Assembly (NCBI GenBank): GCA_046329585.1
Contig: JAXLUI010000002.1
Coordinates: 1,736,001 to 1,800,000 of the forward strand
Length of the DNA stretch: 64,000 bases
Source of the DNA: DLKC01 sp002478885
GTDB lineage: Bacteria; Bacteroidota; Bacteroidia; Chitinophagales; Chitinophagaceae
Direction of reading: 5' to 3'
Part shown: positions 26,701-36,849 of the stretch, piece by piece
How positions within the stretch are numbered: the stretch's first letter is position 1
How the letters are laid out: every line of letters starts with the position of its first letter
Translations under genes and position numbers: made by a program
The notes under the pieces: model-generated
What the model was told of the DNA's origin: nothing
Databases searched by the model: none
Seen by the model: the letters and a program-made list of their open reading frames with translations, nothing else

Positions 26701-29700
26701 ATATGGCCTGGCGAAATTACCGGAGTTTGTACCTGGCTACAAAAAAGAAAGTGATTGACTCACTTGTAAATGCTCCAGGTTGCAACCCAACTACAAAACA
26801 AATTTTGAGTGCTAACCGTTTCCCACATTTTAACCGGCCTGATAGTGTCGTAAATCAAAATGGCCTCGCCTTTTTCACAGGATCATATTCCGTTGCTACA
26901 TTGACAGACTCTGCAAATAACAGGATGGATAGTTTCTACACACAGAATTGTCGCTCCTATGCACAGCTTTGGTTGTCTCAATTGAAAACCTGTGTTTCAT
27001 ATCCGCTGAGCGATATTAATAATATTATTATCCCTCAACTCGTTGCGGTTTGCGTAAAAGGCTCTGATGTAAATCATCCGCTTGGTTCCAGGAATATCAG
27101 CCCCGATAGTTCACTTGCGCTGGGACAGTTCAGCACGTTTGATGATGTTATTAATAATTATAATAGCACACATGGAATAACAACCAGCGAATATTGTAAC
27201 GCCGACCTCATTACTTATCCGGGTCTTTTCGGTAAACAAAACCTTGCTGTTGATAAAGTCACTTATGCCAAACCTGATACTTGTGTTTGTAATAAGATCA
27301 ATCAGCTTTATGCGGAATACAGTAATTACACTCAGTATTATTCTTCTATATCTGATTTCTTGTTGAAGCGATATAAAACTATTATGAGTGATGCTGATTT
27401 TTATGCCTTAAAGAGCATGTGCAGCGGTACAGACAAATGCAATTTCTTATTGAACCCGATAACGTTGCCGCCGTTGTTGCAGTGCGGAAGTACTTCAACT
27501 TGTGTTAATTGTGCAGAAGTTACTACTCTATATGATGCATTTAAAGCGCTCTATCATTTTGACCCAACACGTACAGAGACAGATACTGCACAACAGCGGA
27601 AAAATCGGTTGTTTGAATCCTACATGAATACACGTCTTGGGTTTAATAAACAAACTTGGGAATACCTTGATTTTAAGGACAAGTGTGCAGGTGTTACTAC
27701 TTCCAAATGCGTAAGCTGCGACAGCTTGCAGAGTTTGATTAATGCCTACTTCAATCAATCCGGAGTATACGGTGGAAGTGAGGCAGCCATGCTCACTTAT
27801 ATTAATACTCAACTAACTTCAAAAGGATTAATCACAGATACAAGCAAAATAAAGCTAGCACTTCAAACTTGTAATATTGGCTGGCAAAAAAATATTGCAT
27901 TTAGTTCAGGTAGTATTTTGACATTTAAGGGAGAAGATCAAAAATGGGACAGTTTAGTACTTGGTCATAATTTGGATATTGGAGCAAATGCTTCGAATTT
28001 CTCAATAGAATTTTGGGCTAATCTACTGAAAAACCCTTCGAGGCCAAAGCAGCCATTATTATCTTATGGCGTAAGCGGAAGTGGACCCGACTACAACTTT
28101 CCAGACACATCTTATTATTGGGGATTCAAAGGGTATTTTGTAAACTACACAAATGGAGCTTTGTATTTTGGCATGAGTGACAATCATTTATTTAATAATT
28201 CCCCACCTGCTTGTTTTCGTGTTCAAGTTCGAACAGTTTCATCTGATATTAGTGCAGGGCAATGGCATCACATAGTCATCCGGCGAACAGGGTCGGGAAA
28301 ATACGCCTCAGATATCAGTATATACATTGATGATTCCTTATATCAAACTTCAGTTATAAATGGATGCGATACGCTAGCAACGGGCAACATTGATCCAGGC
28401 TCTGATAAAACAAGGGGGTTAATGATATTTAGTGACAGTTATTCTGGGGGAAACGCTTACAGCGTACCCTCCGTGAAGAATTTGAGGCTTTATAACAGAG
28501 CTTTGAATGTATCTGAAATAGACTCAAACTTCCGTTCATGTGATGGCATTCCTGCAAGATTTGATTCATTGAGGTTGTGGGCAAAATTTAATGAAGGTGA
28601 AGGAAGAGCGCAGGATTATAGTGGCTACAATACACCAAGAAAATATATGGGCGAGACTAATTCTGGCATTGATACAACATTGCAAAATACACGTTCTTGG
28701 AATGGCCTTAACGGAAGAACTTCTAATAATTCTTGTGTATATCACTTCAACAACATACTCTGTAGCTTCCCCGACACTGTTTTACTCTGTGGTAATTCAA
28801 CACCATATATTTCTAATTTCAACCAAACAACAAATTGTAGCGATAGTGCATTCTTCGCTGCAAGTTTGGGAATAGAAAGGTATACTGACTACACAGATTC
28901 CCTAAGAAACAATTTCGACAGCCTCTATCATGCAAAATGTTTGCAAGCATTTAAATATGAATCATTTACTGTTAAGCATAGCGTAACAGAGTTTCATTAC
29001 ACTTTATATTATTACGATCAAGCAGGTAATCTAATTAAAACCGTTCCTCCTCAGGGCGTTGTACCAAACAGAAACAGTACATGGTTGCAACAGGTAAAAA
29101 CAGCAAGAGCAAATGGTACAACACAAGTGCCTGCTTATTTCTTTACAACAGAGTATCGTTATAATTCGCTTAACCAGGTTATCGCCCAGACAACACCTGA
29201 CGCAGGTCAATCGAAATTCTTCTATGACCGCCTGGGCAGGTTGGTGCTATCGCAAAATTCGAAACAGTCAGCACTAAATAATTACAGCTACACCAAATAT
29301 GATAACCTTGGCCGTATCACGGAGGTTGGTCAGATAAGAAGCAGTGAGACGATGGACAGAAGTGTAAGCCGAACTCAATCACAGATTGACTTATGGTTTA
29401 CGCACGCCGATACAACCAGAACAGAAATTACACAGACGCATTATGACCAGGGATATTATGTATCACTATCTCCGATATTTTCTCCAAGTAATTTGCGCAA
29501 CAGGGTTTCGTGGACTGCAGTGTATAAAACAAAACTTGATGTTGACACCCTTGGTCATACTGCTGCTACCTTCTACAGTTATGACATCCACGGCAATGTT
29601 GATACATTGCTACAGGACTATAAAGGCTGGTTGGACAGCAGCAACCGGTTTAAAAAAATTGTGTATGACTATGATCTGATTAGCGGAAAAGTAAACCAGG

Positions 29701-31139
29701 TCTCCTATCAGCCAGGAAAACTTGATCAATTTTATCACCGGTATACCTATGATGCTGAAAACAGGTTGACCGATGTAGAGACAAGTTCTGATCAACTCTA
29801 CTGGGAGCATGATGCATTTTATAATTATTATAAGCACGGGCCATTAAACAGAATGTTGCTTGGCAAGCAGCAGGTGCAGGGTATTGATTATGCTTACACC
29901 TTGCAAGGCTGGTTAAAGGGTATCAATAGTACATCGCTGATGACAGGCGATGACATGGGCGGAGATGGCAAATCTGCTGGTGGTGTGGCTTCTAATCCAG
30001 TAGCAAAGGATGTTTTGGGGTATGCGCTGGAATATTATGGGTATAGTGATTACGAGCCTATCAGTAGTTCTAAGAAACCATTTGCAAATGGGTATGTGAC
30101 GTCCGGATTTAAGTCACTCTATAATGGCAATATCGCTGGCATCAGTCTGAATATTCAGGGAGTAATTTCCGGAAATATTACAACACCGGTGTTCTACAAC
30201 TATACTTATGATCAGTTAAACCGTCTCACTAGAGAACAATCCAATACCGGTTTAAATGCTAATACCAATACCTGGTCAATCACGCCTCAAAATGACTATA
30301 AAGAAAATGTAAGTTACGACCCTAATGGCAATATCATCGGCTATCTGCGCAATGGAGATTCCACGGCCACTTCACCACGTGCAATGGATAGCCTCGTGTA
30401 TCATTATTACTATGTAAAAACAAATGGGCAGATCAAGACATATGTTCCGTCATTCCTGCCGACCGATGCTGCAAAACTCACTAATAAACTGGCGTATATT
30501 TCAGACACCGTAAATGCAAACAACTATACTGTTGATATAGATAACCAGAGCAGCACTACTAACTATCTATATGATTCTATCGGTAATCTGACAAAGGATA
30601 CCAAGGAAGCGATAGATTCAATCTATTGGAATGTTTACGGCAAGATCACGCAGATAAATAAACACGATGGTACCGTAATAAAGTACAGTTATGATGCTGC
30701 AGGTAACAGGATCAGCAAAATCATAGGTACGAAACAAACCTTCTACGTAAGGGATGCCAGTGGAAATGTTATGAGCATTTACACCTCTGGCGATACGGCG
30801 AATTCGGGACATCTTACACAAAGTGAAGTGCATTTATATGGCAGCAGCAGGTTGGGGATATTACGACCAAATATTGACATGACAGTTAACTTGTCGATGC
30901 CGGGAGTGGGAAGTAAATATTTTACTACTTTTATACGAGGAAGGAAGTTCTTTGAGATAACCAATCATTTAGGCAATGTCTTAGTTACAATTACCGATAA
31001 GAAGACAGGAATAAGAAGTACCAGTGATACAAGCAAGGTGAATTATTACCTTGCTGATATTGCAAGTGCGCAAGATTATTATCCGTTCGGAATGCAAATG
31101 CCGGGAAGAACTTACCAAGCAGGTAATTATCGGATATAA
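23745..31139 (+). CDS. Giant RHS-repeat carrier protein, frameshifted before its C-terminal tip
   Basis: The start is taken at ATG 23745 (MNRFFKTVFCLLFLSTLAG, a signal peptide) rather than the longer frame that overlaps the previous gene; this gives 2464 residues. Around residue 330 is the DUF6443-type block (VVVQYYDGTLRSRQTV, then ETFYDYQGRP). A cysteine-rich middle follows, then a LamG-like insert at about 1385-1620 (SIEFWANLL, GQWHHIVIRR, LRLYNRALNVSEI). YD repeats run from about 1750 to the end (YNSLNQVIAQTTPDAGQSKF, FYDRLGRLVLSQ, YTYDAENRLTDVE). The frame enters the RHS core (YPFGMQMPGRTYQAGNYR) and stops at TAA 31137-31139, where a small insertion/deletion breaks it. The remainder of the core and a toxin-like tip continue in other frames. 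In RHS systems the shell encapsulates and delivers the variable C-terminal toxin. Confidence 0.85.
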   Translation: MNRFFKTVFCLLFLSTLAGVYSDSFAATDPPYIKRLDGAKGQIKKDSLVTVSDANFYNSGLTSWITKPYYERNIVTLKINEDSMYYLPSPFTATVIVKITYLRYRSLTDSSVIIRNDTLTVNYDSTKTYTGIHNFIFDSAQQVQVKITKVTISNTTLSSQVLKSLILETQIQPYTNYTWSCSANIDTTIAVDNNTNRINSTGELLISWPNVFGADEYDLEWSFIDQVALNDSVYGNPAQPDSAFVAKVFANNATRITTSNLSYGIPLIFPDAGTLFIRVRPVQIKSDGTRITSIWSSKYLQTGLGKYYFTGHETGLNWQSSVTFAEDGKRKVVVQYYDGTLRSRQTVTKDNSNNFIDVAETFYDYQGRPVIQVLPVPTLSNAIKYSKLFNVANSGEYDKHSYDTLYSPSNYCNSAAPPMSTASGASYYYSSSNPNQTGLDRFIPNAHGYVFTETKYTQDNTGRISKQSGVDSSFKLGTGHETKYYYATPDQDELDALFGTEVGDKSHYFKNAVQDANGQFSVSYVDMHGRTIATALAGDSIPGMDTLKSFARRDSVVETLSDATSTVIKDLTMESHRSLLVTGAGNYEFKYHLDPQSFTSPACDNSTVCYNCLYDLTITITDDCNNQKLPGSKPYSVTIQKGSLAAVNDTCNKNSIRLDTTFSIYLSPGTYEITKQLSVSKYADDFYKNNVFMTKNACTTKDQFIQQARSQLNTQCAPTYTACRDSLGTFAQFYSRYISAAGIDPATTDTTGLSKIVWQTYVDGQKACYELGDTAFTVFDDIKREMLFDVTAPYGQYANPDSTQDVFSIFHVVSGQTYLLYQTPGIIYLNEYGNPDTVVNDLGQRVTPDKLDVQQFARKFKTSWADSLLKYHPEYCKLHTRLENYQATLLWNKDFEKTDSYAAALSKGYINPFSGNTTTDDPLGTLKNSVKDKWQTFIVDSGKGLSMEQWAVLNTKCTATDHACISTYFNTPKNIADITTCTGEADMAWRNYRSLYLATKKKVIDSLVNAPGCNPTTKQILSANRFPHFNRPDSVVNQNGLAFFTGSYSVATLTDSANNRMDSFYTQNCRSYAQLWLSQLKTCVSYPLSDINNIIIPQLVAVCVKGSDVNHPLGSRNISPDSSLALGQFSTFDDVINNYNSTHGITTSEYCNADLITYPGLFGKQNLAVDKVTYAKPDTCVCNKINQLYAEYSNYTQYYSSISDFLLKRYKTIMSDADFYALKSMCSGTDKCNFLLNPITLPPLLQCGSTSTCVNCAEVTTLYDAFKALYHFDPTRTETDTAQQRKNRLFESYMNTRLGFNKQTWEYLDFKDKCAGVTTSKCVSCDSLQSLINAYFNQSGVYGGSEAAMLTYINTQLTSKGLITDTSKIKLALQTCNIGWQKNIAFSSGSILTFKGEDQKWDSLVLGHNLDIGANASNFSIEFWANLLKNPSRPKQPLLSYGVSGSGPDYNFPDTSYYWGFKGYFVNYTNGALYFGMSDNHLFNNSPPACFRVQVRTVSSDISAGQWHHIVIRRTGSGKYASDISIYIDDSLYQTSVINGCDTLATGNIDPGSDKTRGLMIFSDSYSGGNAYSVPSVKNLRLYNRALNVSEIDSNFRSCDGIPARFDSLRLWAKFNEGEGRAQDYSGYNTPRKYMGETNSGIDTTLQNTRSWNGLNGRTSNNSCVYHFNNILCSFPDTVLLCGNSTPYISNFNQTTNCSDSAFFAASLGIERYTDYTDSLRNNFDSLYHAKCLQAFKYESFTVKHSVTEFHYTLYYYDQAGNLIKTVPPQGVVPNRNSTWLQQVKTARANGTTQVPAYFFTTEYRYNSLNQVIAQTTPDAGQSKFFYDRLGRLVLSQNSKQSALNNYSYTKYDNLGRITEVGQIRSSETMDRSVSRTQSQIDLWFTHADTTRTEITQTHYDQGYYVSLSPIFSPSNLRNRVSWTAVYKTKLDVDTLGHTAATFYSYDIHGNVDTLLQDYKGWLDSSNRFKKIVYDYDLISGKVNQVSYQPGKLDQFYHRYTYDAENRLTDVETSSDQLYWEHDAFYNYYKHGPLNRMLLGKQQVQGIDYAYTLQGWLKGINSTSLMTGDDMGGDGKSAGGVASNPVAKDVLGYALEYYGYSDYEPISSSKKPFANGYVTSGFKSLYNGNIAGISLNIQGVISGNITTPVFYNYTYDQLNRLTREQSNTGLNANTNTWSITPQNDYKENVSYDPNGNIIGYLRNGDSTATSPRAMDSLVYHYYYVKTNGQIKTYVPSFLPTDAAKLTNKLAYISDTVNANNYTVDIDNQSSTTNYLYDSIGNLTKDTKEAIDSIYWNVYGKITQINKHDGTVIKYSYDAAGNRISKIIGTKQTFYVRDASGNVMSIYTSGDTANSGHLTQSEVHLYGSSRLGILRPNIDMTVNLSMPGVGSKYFTTFIRGRKFFEITNHLGNVLVTITDKKTGIRSTSDTSKVNYYLADIASAQDYYPFGMQMPGRTYQAGNYRI
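30964..31102 (+). repeat. 139-bp core segment, inverted copy at 38321-38459
   Basis: This stretch of the carrier's core matches the reverse complement of 38321-38459 over 139 bases with three mismatches by my count. It encodes NHLGNVLVTITDKKTG through YPFGMQM. Confidence 0.9.
31081..31132 (+). repeat. 52-bp core segment, inverted copy at 43226-43277
   Basis: These 52 bases (starting at ATCCGTTCGG and ending at AATTATCG) are identical to the reverse complement of 43226-43277. They end exactly where the carrier's reading frame breaks. Confidence 0.9.
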
Positions 31140-31949
31140 TGGGGAAAAGAAAATGATAACGAGAGTAAAAGGGGCAGGCAATCAGCAGGACTACGGAATG
31201 AGAATTTATGATACACGAGTCGGAAAGATTTTTGAGCATCGATCAATACAAAGAGATTACCCTTGGTACACACCCTACCAATTTGCGGGAAATAACCCGA
31301 TTAAGTTTATTGATATTGATGGTTTAGAACTTGGCAGCAAAGGGTAAAGTAAGATCTGGAGATTTCAAATATACAAATGAACAACTGAAACAATCTTTGA
31401 ATCTACGTTCCGCATCTATCCATTCCGGTATTTCAATTGATTATATGATTTCACAGCTGCTGAACAAGAGGGTTTATCTCTAACCATGTATGATGCTGAT
31501 GGAGACAAAGACGAGGCGGAAATGCAACCATTGGATTTGGCAGCTTAAATTCACCTCGGTTCAATTGGTAATACTTACTATGATAAAGATGCATTGCAAA
31601 AGAAACGAAATTCGAAAATGGCATAACCTATGAACAAGCAGTAGATATGTTCATTCAGGAAACAAATGAAAATGCAAAGGATTTACAAAATTGGTTCTTA
31701 CTATTTAAAGTGATAAATCAATCGTTGCTCAAACAGAAATGGATGTTATAGCTGATATTTATTTTAGCTCTGGTACAAGTAATGTCAAAACTGCCCTCGG
31801 TATATATAAACTTAATGGTAAGCAAGGTTTGATTAATTGTATTAAAAATGGGACCATTAGTAGTGCCAGCGAAAAAAGAAAAAATTTCAAGATTGCAAAT
31901 ATTAGAAAATGGAGTTTATGAAGCTGAGAAATTCTTCCAAAAAAACTAG
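31136..31949 (+). pseudogene. Rest of RHS core plus T4-lysozyme-like (GH24) tip, frameshifted
   Basis: After the break the core continues as GNQQDYGMRIYDTRVGK, then PWYTPYQFAGNNPI and DIDGLELGSKG in the frame ending at 31347. Shifting frames then recovers a tip: FTAAEQEGLSLTMYDADGD, then GGNATIGFGSL, then GITYEQAVDMFIQ and an end EAEKFFQKN. The EGL...YDxxG...TIGxGxL order is that of T4-type lysozymes (GH24), with the catalytic glutamate and aspartate positions visible. At least four indels interrupt it. A cell-wall-cutting tip fits a toxin delivered to the periplasm. Confidence 0.6.
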
Positions 31950-32058
31950 GCAGAAACCTCCTGAGGATATCATAAATTATGAGCAACCTGAAATTGAAAA
32001 AAACTATAAAAACTTAATTCCATTCCCTAACGTTCTTCCCTCATAAATAGACTTGATT

Positions 32059-32573
32059 ATGAGAAAATTTTAACATTTATTTTTCTTCTTTATTACAGTG
32101 GGTTGCAACAATTCAACTGATGATAAAATTTTAATCAAAGAAAGGTGATGTGACAAGTGTAGTGACAAGCAAGCAAACATTGGATTCATAGACAGATTAG
32201 ATTCCACCCCTACTAAGTTTATGGATATATTATTGATTCAGGTATGAAAGATGGAATTGAAAACGATATTGCTTTAATAGAAAGCAGCATCGATAAAGTA
32301 TGTGATTCAGCATTAATTTTTTTGAAGCAGTTAAAGATACAGCTGTTTCATATGGGTTAATACAATCATTCAGAGTGGAAAAAGCTACCTTTAAAAGTGA
32401 TGACTTGTATAATGAAAGTCAATTTATTTTTATGTCTTATGGAAAACTTTCAACAGCTTATGAGGACAGACAAGCCGCCGCTAATGGGTACTATTATTTA
32501 GCTCTTAAGAAAAAAATTGCTTTTTGAGAAAGAAGTATGCAGAAAACATAAAGATAATTTAGAATTTCCTTAG
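32059..32573 (+). pseudogene. Decayed lipoprotein, probable immunity partner of the GH24 tip
   Basis: ATG AGA AAA TTT TAA begins it, so it has a stop at codon 5. The same frame then reads HLFFFFITVGCNNSTDDK, a lipoprotein signal with a lipobox cysteine. Further stops and shifts follow, and the frame ends at TAG 32571 after KHKDNLEFP. Its place right behind a muramidase tip suggests a periplasmic lysozyme inhibitor, which is inference. Confidence 0.45.
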
Positions 32574-32654
32574 TGCCTCCGTCTATAGATAAGTTTTAAA
32601 AATAGTTAGTAAACTGTAATTAACAAACGCCTTTCTAATTAATGCATTTCACTG

Positions 32655-33538
32655 TATATCCGTTCGGAATGCAAATGCTGGAGGAGTATCCAACACTGCA
32701 TACACAGGTACGGCTTTAATGGAAAAGAGATTGATAGTGCAACGTACAATTAAAGGCAATGAATATGATTATGGATTCGATCCTATAATCCGAGAATTGG
32801 AAAATTCTTAAGTGTAGATCCACTTACACCGAAATATCCTGAGCTTACACACCTATCAATTTGCAAGCAATTCTCCGATATCCGGCATTGATTTGGATGG
32901 GCTTGAATATTACTATGCAGCAGATGGCTCCCTGATTGCAAAATCAAGAGATAATGCTGAAGGCGGATTCCTGAAATAGAATATAATAAAGTATGGCAAC
33001 ACAGAAGAAGAAAGAAGACGCGGAACACTATCGACACCAATAAACCAGTAAACCTCAATTGAAATATCCAGTAGAATTGATACTAAAAATGTGTTATACC
33101 TTATACGATACTGAAGAAGAAATCGGCAATATTTTATTAACGACAAAAAAATTTGAAGCGCTTATGACAAGAAAATATAAAGATTCTTATAAATATACAT
33201 ATTAGAATGGAATTACTACCATATGACAGGCACATCAGATTTGGCAGGCACATACGATGAAGCAAAGAAGAAGATTAATATAGCGAACTTTACTCCTGAG
33301 TCTCAGGATAAAATAGCTGTTTGGCTTATTGATAGGAAAAGCATCTTTTAGCGTTCAGACCGGAGATTTGAATACAGCATTTTAAATTACTGAAAAATGA
33401 ATGGAGCTCCTTACGGGGCCTCTCAGAAGGTTATCACACAGAACAAGCTAAAGAAGTTTTCAAACTTGGCCTGTCAAAGAGTTGAACTTAAATTCTGAAA
33501 TAGCAACACCACATGGACAATTACTAACAAAAAAATAG
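32655..33538 (+). pseudogene. Detached RHS core copy 2 with lambda-lysozyme-like (GH104) tip, frameshifted
   Basis: The core begins at the sequence encoding YPFGMQM (32658) and can be followed through GFNGKEIDS, GNEYDYGF, GKFLSVDPL and PYQFASNSP in different frames. Near its end, reading across shifts gives MTGTSDLAGTYDEAKKK, then FTPESQDKIAVWLIDRKSIF and NEWSSLPGA. The last pieces are typical of the C-terminal half of GH104 (phage lambda-type) muramidases. No continuous frame survives. The DNA between core and tip shows numerous single-base indels. Confidence 0.5.
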
Positions 33539-33539
33539 C

Positions 33540-34077
33540 ATGAATTACAAAGTATTTATTTCAGCTTTTTCCAGGCTTGCTTTTTATCGGCTTGCAAGTA
33601 TCAGTCTAATGATAGGAATAGAAGAGATAGGGTTAATACTAATCAAAATATTATAGATGATGGCAGTTTCTAAAATAATTACGATTAATGATAAACTTTT
33701 TGAACTTGAAACTAAAATATGTTATAAGAATCATAGTTTAAAAATAGTTACTCTTTGTCAACGAAAGTTAATGATTATACCAAGAGAAAGAAGTTTATTT
33801 AATCGTATTAATAAGTCGAAAGCTTACTTTACAACGAGATGCTGTGTTAAAGAAGTTGGATTCCCATGTAAAAAAGTGCGGCAAAAGATCAATAGCCTAG
33901 ATTACTTGGAAATGCTTGATAACGTTGTTATCGCTTTGATACAAATAATCGGCTCTGAAAATTATTTCTACTATTTGAAAGGGGTATGGTGGGTCATGCG
34001 ATGAATTTTTTGGTCTCTATGACTTAAATGGTGACTTATTATCCGTTGATTACGGATCGGTAAAAATTCTTTTATAA
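33540..34077 (+). pseudogene. Decayed lipoprotein following the GH104-like tip
   Basis: From ATG 33540 a lipoprotein signal can be recovered with one shift (FLSACKYQSNDRNRRD). An open frame of 115 codons (33657-34004) carries its middle. The end FGLYDLNGDLLSVDYGS is in yet another frame before TAA at 34075. It is probably the immunity partner of the preceding tip, and similar pieces may continue to about 34250. Confidence 0.4.
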
Positions 34078-34611
34078 AAACAATGAAGATATCAATCGAT
34101 TCTGAAAATCAATGGCGTGAAGGATTTTAACGATTGAAGTATATACTTGAGGATGTCTCTTTTTATCCGGTTCATTAAAATATAATGGCATCTTACTAGG
34201 CTATAGTCACCTGATTAGGTAGTGAAAAAAGTTGTTGATGAGAACGTGATTAAAACATCCAATTTAATAACATGAAAACATCAAACTACAAATATCTATT
34301 TTTATTTTATTTTCATCATCTATTGTAAAAAACTAGTGATTGCTTAACGGTTTTTGAAAATAGTATTAATCACTTAATAATCTCGAATTTCCACTTCAAC
34401 CTTCAAGTTCTTTCTTCATTTTAAGTAACAACTTTGCCATTAAAACAATTTATCTATGACATCTGCGGATTTGTGTCACTCCTTGTACTCTTACTCTTTC
34501 ATGCTCATTTTTAAGCCAAAACTTTTTTCATTATTTTTTTATATGCCTATTTGAATGCAGGATTTTAATTTTTATATTGTTAAAAATATTCACTAAATCT
34601 AAAGCCTTATT
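34078..34611. other. Decayed, AT-rich stretch without a readable gene
   Basis: Short coding-like pieces (SENQWREGF, RLKYILEDVSF) occur near 34090-34170 and may extend the preceding lipoprotein remnant. The remaining 350 bp show stops in all frames and no recognisable motif. Confidence 0.4.
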
Positions 34612-35286
34612 ATGAAGGAGCCAATCTTTTCCATTATCACAGCCAGCCTGATCTTGCGATCCCTTTCAACAAACGATGCTTCAGCACAATCAATTACTTT
34701 ACTTGCCCCGACAGTTTACGTATTTCATCTGTAACAGATTCCATGGTTTGCTTTAGGTGGAAGCCATGATTCCGTCCATATTGGATGTGACACACCAAAG
34801 GTGCTGTATTACAATACCGCCCCATAGGTGCACCAGTTGGACAACAGTATTAATCCATTACAGTGCCGGCCAGGTGTACATTTACCAAATGCGATACTGT
34901 ACGACACCACTAACTACCAATGGAGGATTAGAAATGCATGTGTACATGGTGATACTACACTTACTGACTATGTAAAAGGCCCGGACTTTAAAAGTGGTTG
35001 TGACAGCACGAACAAATTGAAACACGCTGTTCAAAACAACGTGCGAATATTTCTAGCGGTTAAAGACAGGGTAACAATTACAGGTGATGATATAAAGTGG
35101 GTGTCAAATTGCAGATAAATATAAGTTCTTTTGCGGGCCAGAAAGTAGTAAACGATTTTGTCGTTACCAGTAATGGTAGAAGTTGAACTATTCTGCTAAC
35201 TTATCAGGACATGAAAAAGGAGTTTATTTTATTACAATAGTGCGAATAATAAGGTTCAAGGCTTCTGCAGTTTTTTGAAAGAGTAA
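34612..35286 (+). pseudogene. Decayed secreted protein with type IX sorting tail
   Basis: The start (MKEPIFSIITASLILRSLS) is signal-like. Internal stops and a shift interrupt the gene. The middle reads GGSHDSVHIGCDTPKVLYYN, then INPLQCRPGVHLPNAILYD and RIRNACVHGDTTLTDYVKG. The end, after one shift, reads FAGQKVVNDFVVTSNGRS, then KKGVYFITIVRNNKVQGF and KE, which is the form of the type IX secretion (Por) C-terminal domain with the KKGVYFI strand. It indicates that the organism has, or had, type IX secretion. Confidence 0.5.
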
Positions 35287-35310
35287 ATAAATTATATTTA
35301 ATAAATAAAG

Positions 35311-35345
35311 TAGGCTGTCTCAATCTATAGAGACAGCCTATTTTG
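35311..35345 (+). terminator. Strong bidirectional-looking terminator
   Basis: Stem TAGGCTGTCTC (35311-35321) / GAGACAGCCTA (35330-35340) is a perfect 11-bp match with an 8-base loop, followed by TTTTG. It closes the plus-strand remnants before the region where modules run on the minus strand. Confidence 0.75.
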
Positions 35346-35739
35346 TTGGTAACAGATATACAAAACGTAAGTTGTATGAAGCAGTTAATCTGAAATGAAC
35401 CTGCCTTTAAGAAACACGTAGTACTGGGGACTAAAAAAGCCTGCGGATCTATAACTAACGCAAGTGATTTAATTCTATCATCTTTACGATGTTTCAATTG
35501 TCAGGTTATCCACCAGAAATAAAGCCTTTATTACAGAAACGCTGTTATCAATATCTACCGAAATATTTTCCAATTCTGTATCCTTTATACTTTCAGGTCT
35601 TGGCAATTAAAATCATTAAAGACCGATTTTTCATAGATCCGCTAAAAATCATTCTTTCTCTAATATATCTTTTAGAAAAAATCCTTATGGATAAAGTCCC
35701 TAAAGCCAATTTTCTGAAGTAGTTCTCGTTCAATCATAA

Positions 35740-36800
35740 TTTATCATTTTTAAAAAGCACATTAACATTCGTATACTCGCCATTAATTTTCTGAACATCT
35801 TCAAAAACAACCTTGCTATAACCTAAACGTTGTGCATTTTCCTGTAAAGTACCGAGGGCGGCCTCCTCAGGAAGGTGCACCGTCTTCTAGATTATTAAAT
35901 GTTGTTAAATTGTCCCCCATAGCTCCTTTACTCAAACTCACAAAATGGATTTTATTTCACCATTACGAAGAGACTTTATTAAACAGAGCAATAAATACAT
36001 CGTTTCCTCTTCCTTTTAAAGTTAACATTCCTGTAGTTTTAATCCATAAGTTCAAAGTGTTGTTTGATCCTAAACTGCCTCTTCCTGTGATTATGTACCA
36101 TTTCATCTTTTACAACATCTAGATGAATATCATTTGTTCATCTGCCGCTTCTCAAAATATCTTATTTTCCATTTATTTTTTTCTTCTAGCAAAAATTACA
36201 GGATTTTCTTGCATCAATGCTTTTAACGGCTTTTGGAAGGGCCATTTCGTTTTTCTAAAAACGCCATTCTCTACTTTCAACGCCTCCAAATGCTTTTTCT
36301 CCGAAGCATACATAACCCCATCAACAACTGTTTCTGCGGCCGCAGTGCTTCTGTTTTTAGGCAAATCAGGATTGTTATAATCCCTTCCTGTTCTAATTTC
36401 TGGCACAAGCGCGCATTAAGCCCAGTGCATAAAGGGGATTGCATATTCTTATTGAACCAGTTTGCACCCTGTATATAAGTTTGAGGATCATTCAGCCAAT
36501 CGATCAAATTTGCATTGCTAAAACATCATAAAATTTCACCCCTTCTAATCCATCGGTATCTATCATCCATATGGGGTCGTTAAAGACGCTAAACTGATAT
36601 GGGGTAAGCATTGGGTATGATTTTAGCCAATGGATCTACACTTAAGAATTTTTCCAATTCTCGGATTGCCGAATTCTAAATCCATAGTCATGCTCATTCC
36701 CTTGTCCGTAAGTTGTGCTGTCTATCTCTTTCCCGTTAAACATATCGATATGAAGGCTGAGTTTGATATCCTTTTGAGCATTTGCATTCCGAACGGATAG
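35740..36800 (-). pseudogene. Detached RHS core copy 3 with unknown tip, frameshifted (minus strand)
   Basis: Reading the minus strand from 36798 (CGTTCGGAATGCAAATGC), pieces of core are visible (GFNGKE-like, GNEHDYGF-like, GKFLKCRS for GKFLSVDP). The tip has two short open frames: one with QTYIQGANWFNKNMQSP and a second with TAAAETVVDGVMYASEKKHL followed by KPLKALMQENPVIFARRKK. No domain was recognised. From 35340 to 35740 only scraps are seen, perhaps of its immunity gene. Confidence 0.4.
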
Positions 36801-36849
36801 TGAAATGCCGATTAAAAGTACTTTTATTAACGATAAAAAATAACCGAAG

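Noticed and set aside
31739..31921. 60-codon plus-strand frame as an independent gene
   Set aside because: It is the third frame piece of the GH24-like tip, joined to its neighbours by indels.
36123..36507. Plus-strand frames of 77-96 codons in this region
   Set aside because: They are shadows of the decayed minus-strand RHS tip.
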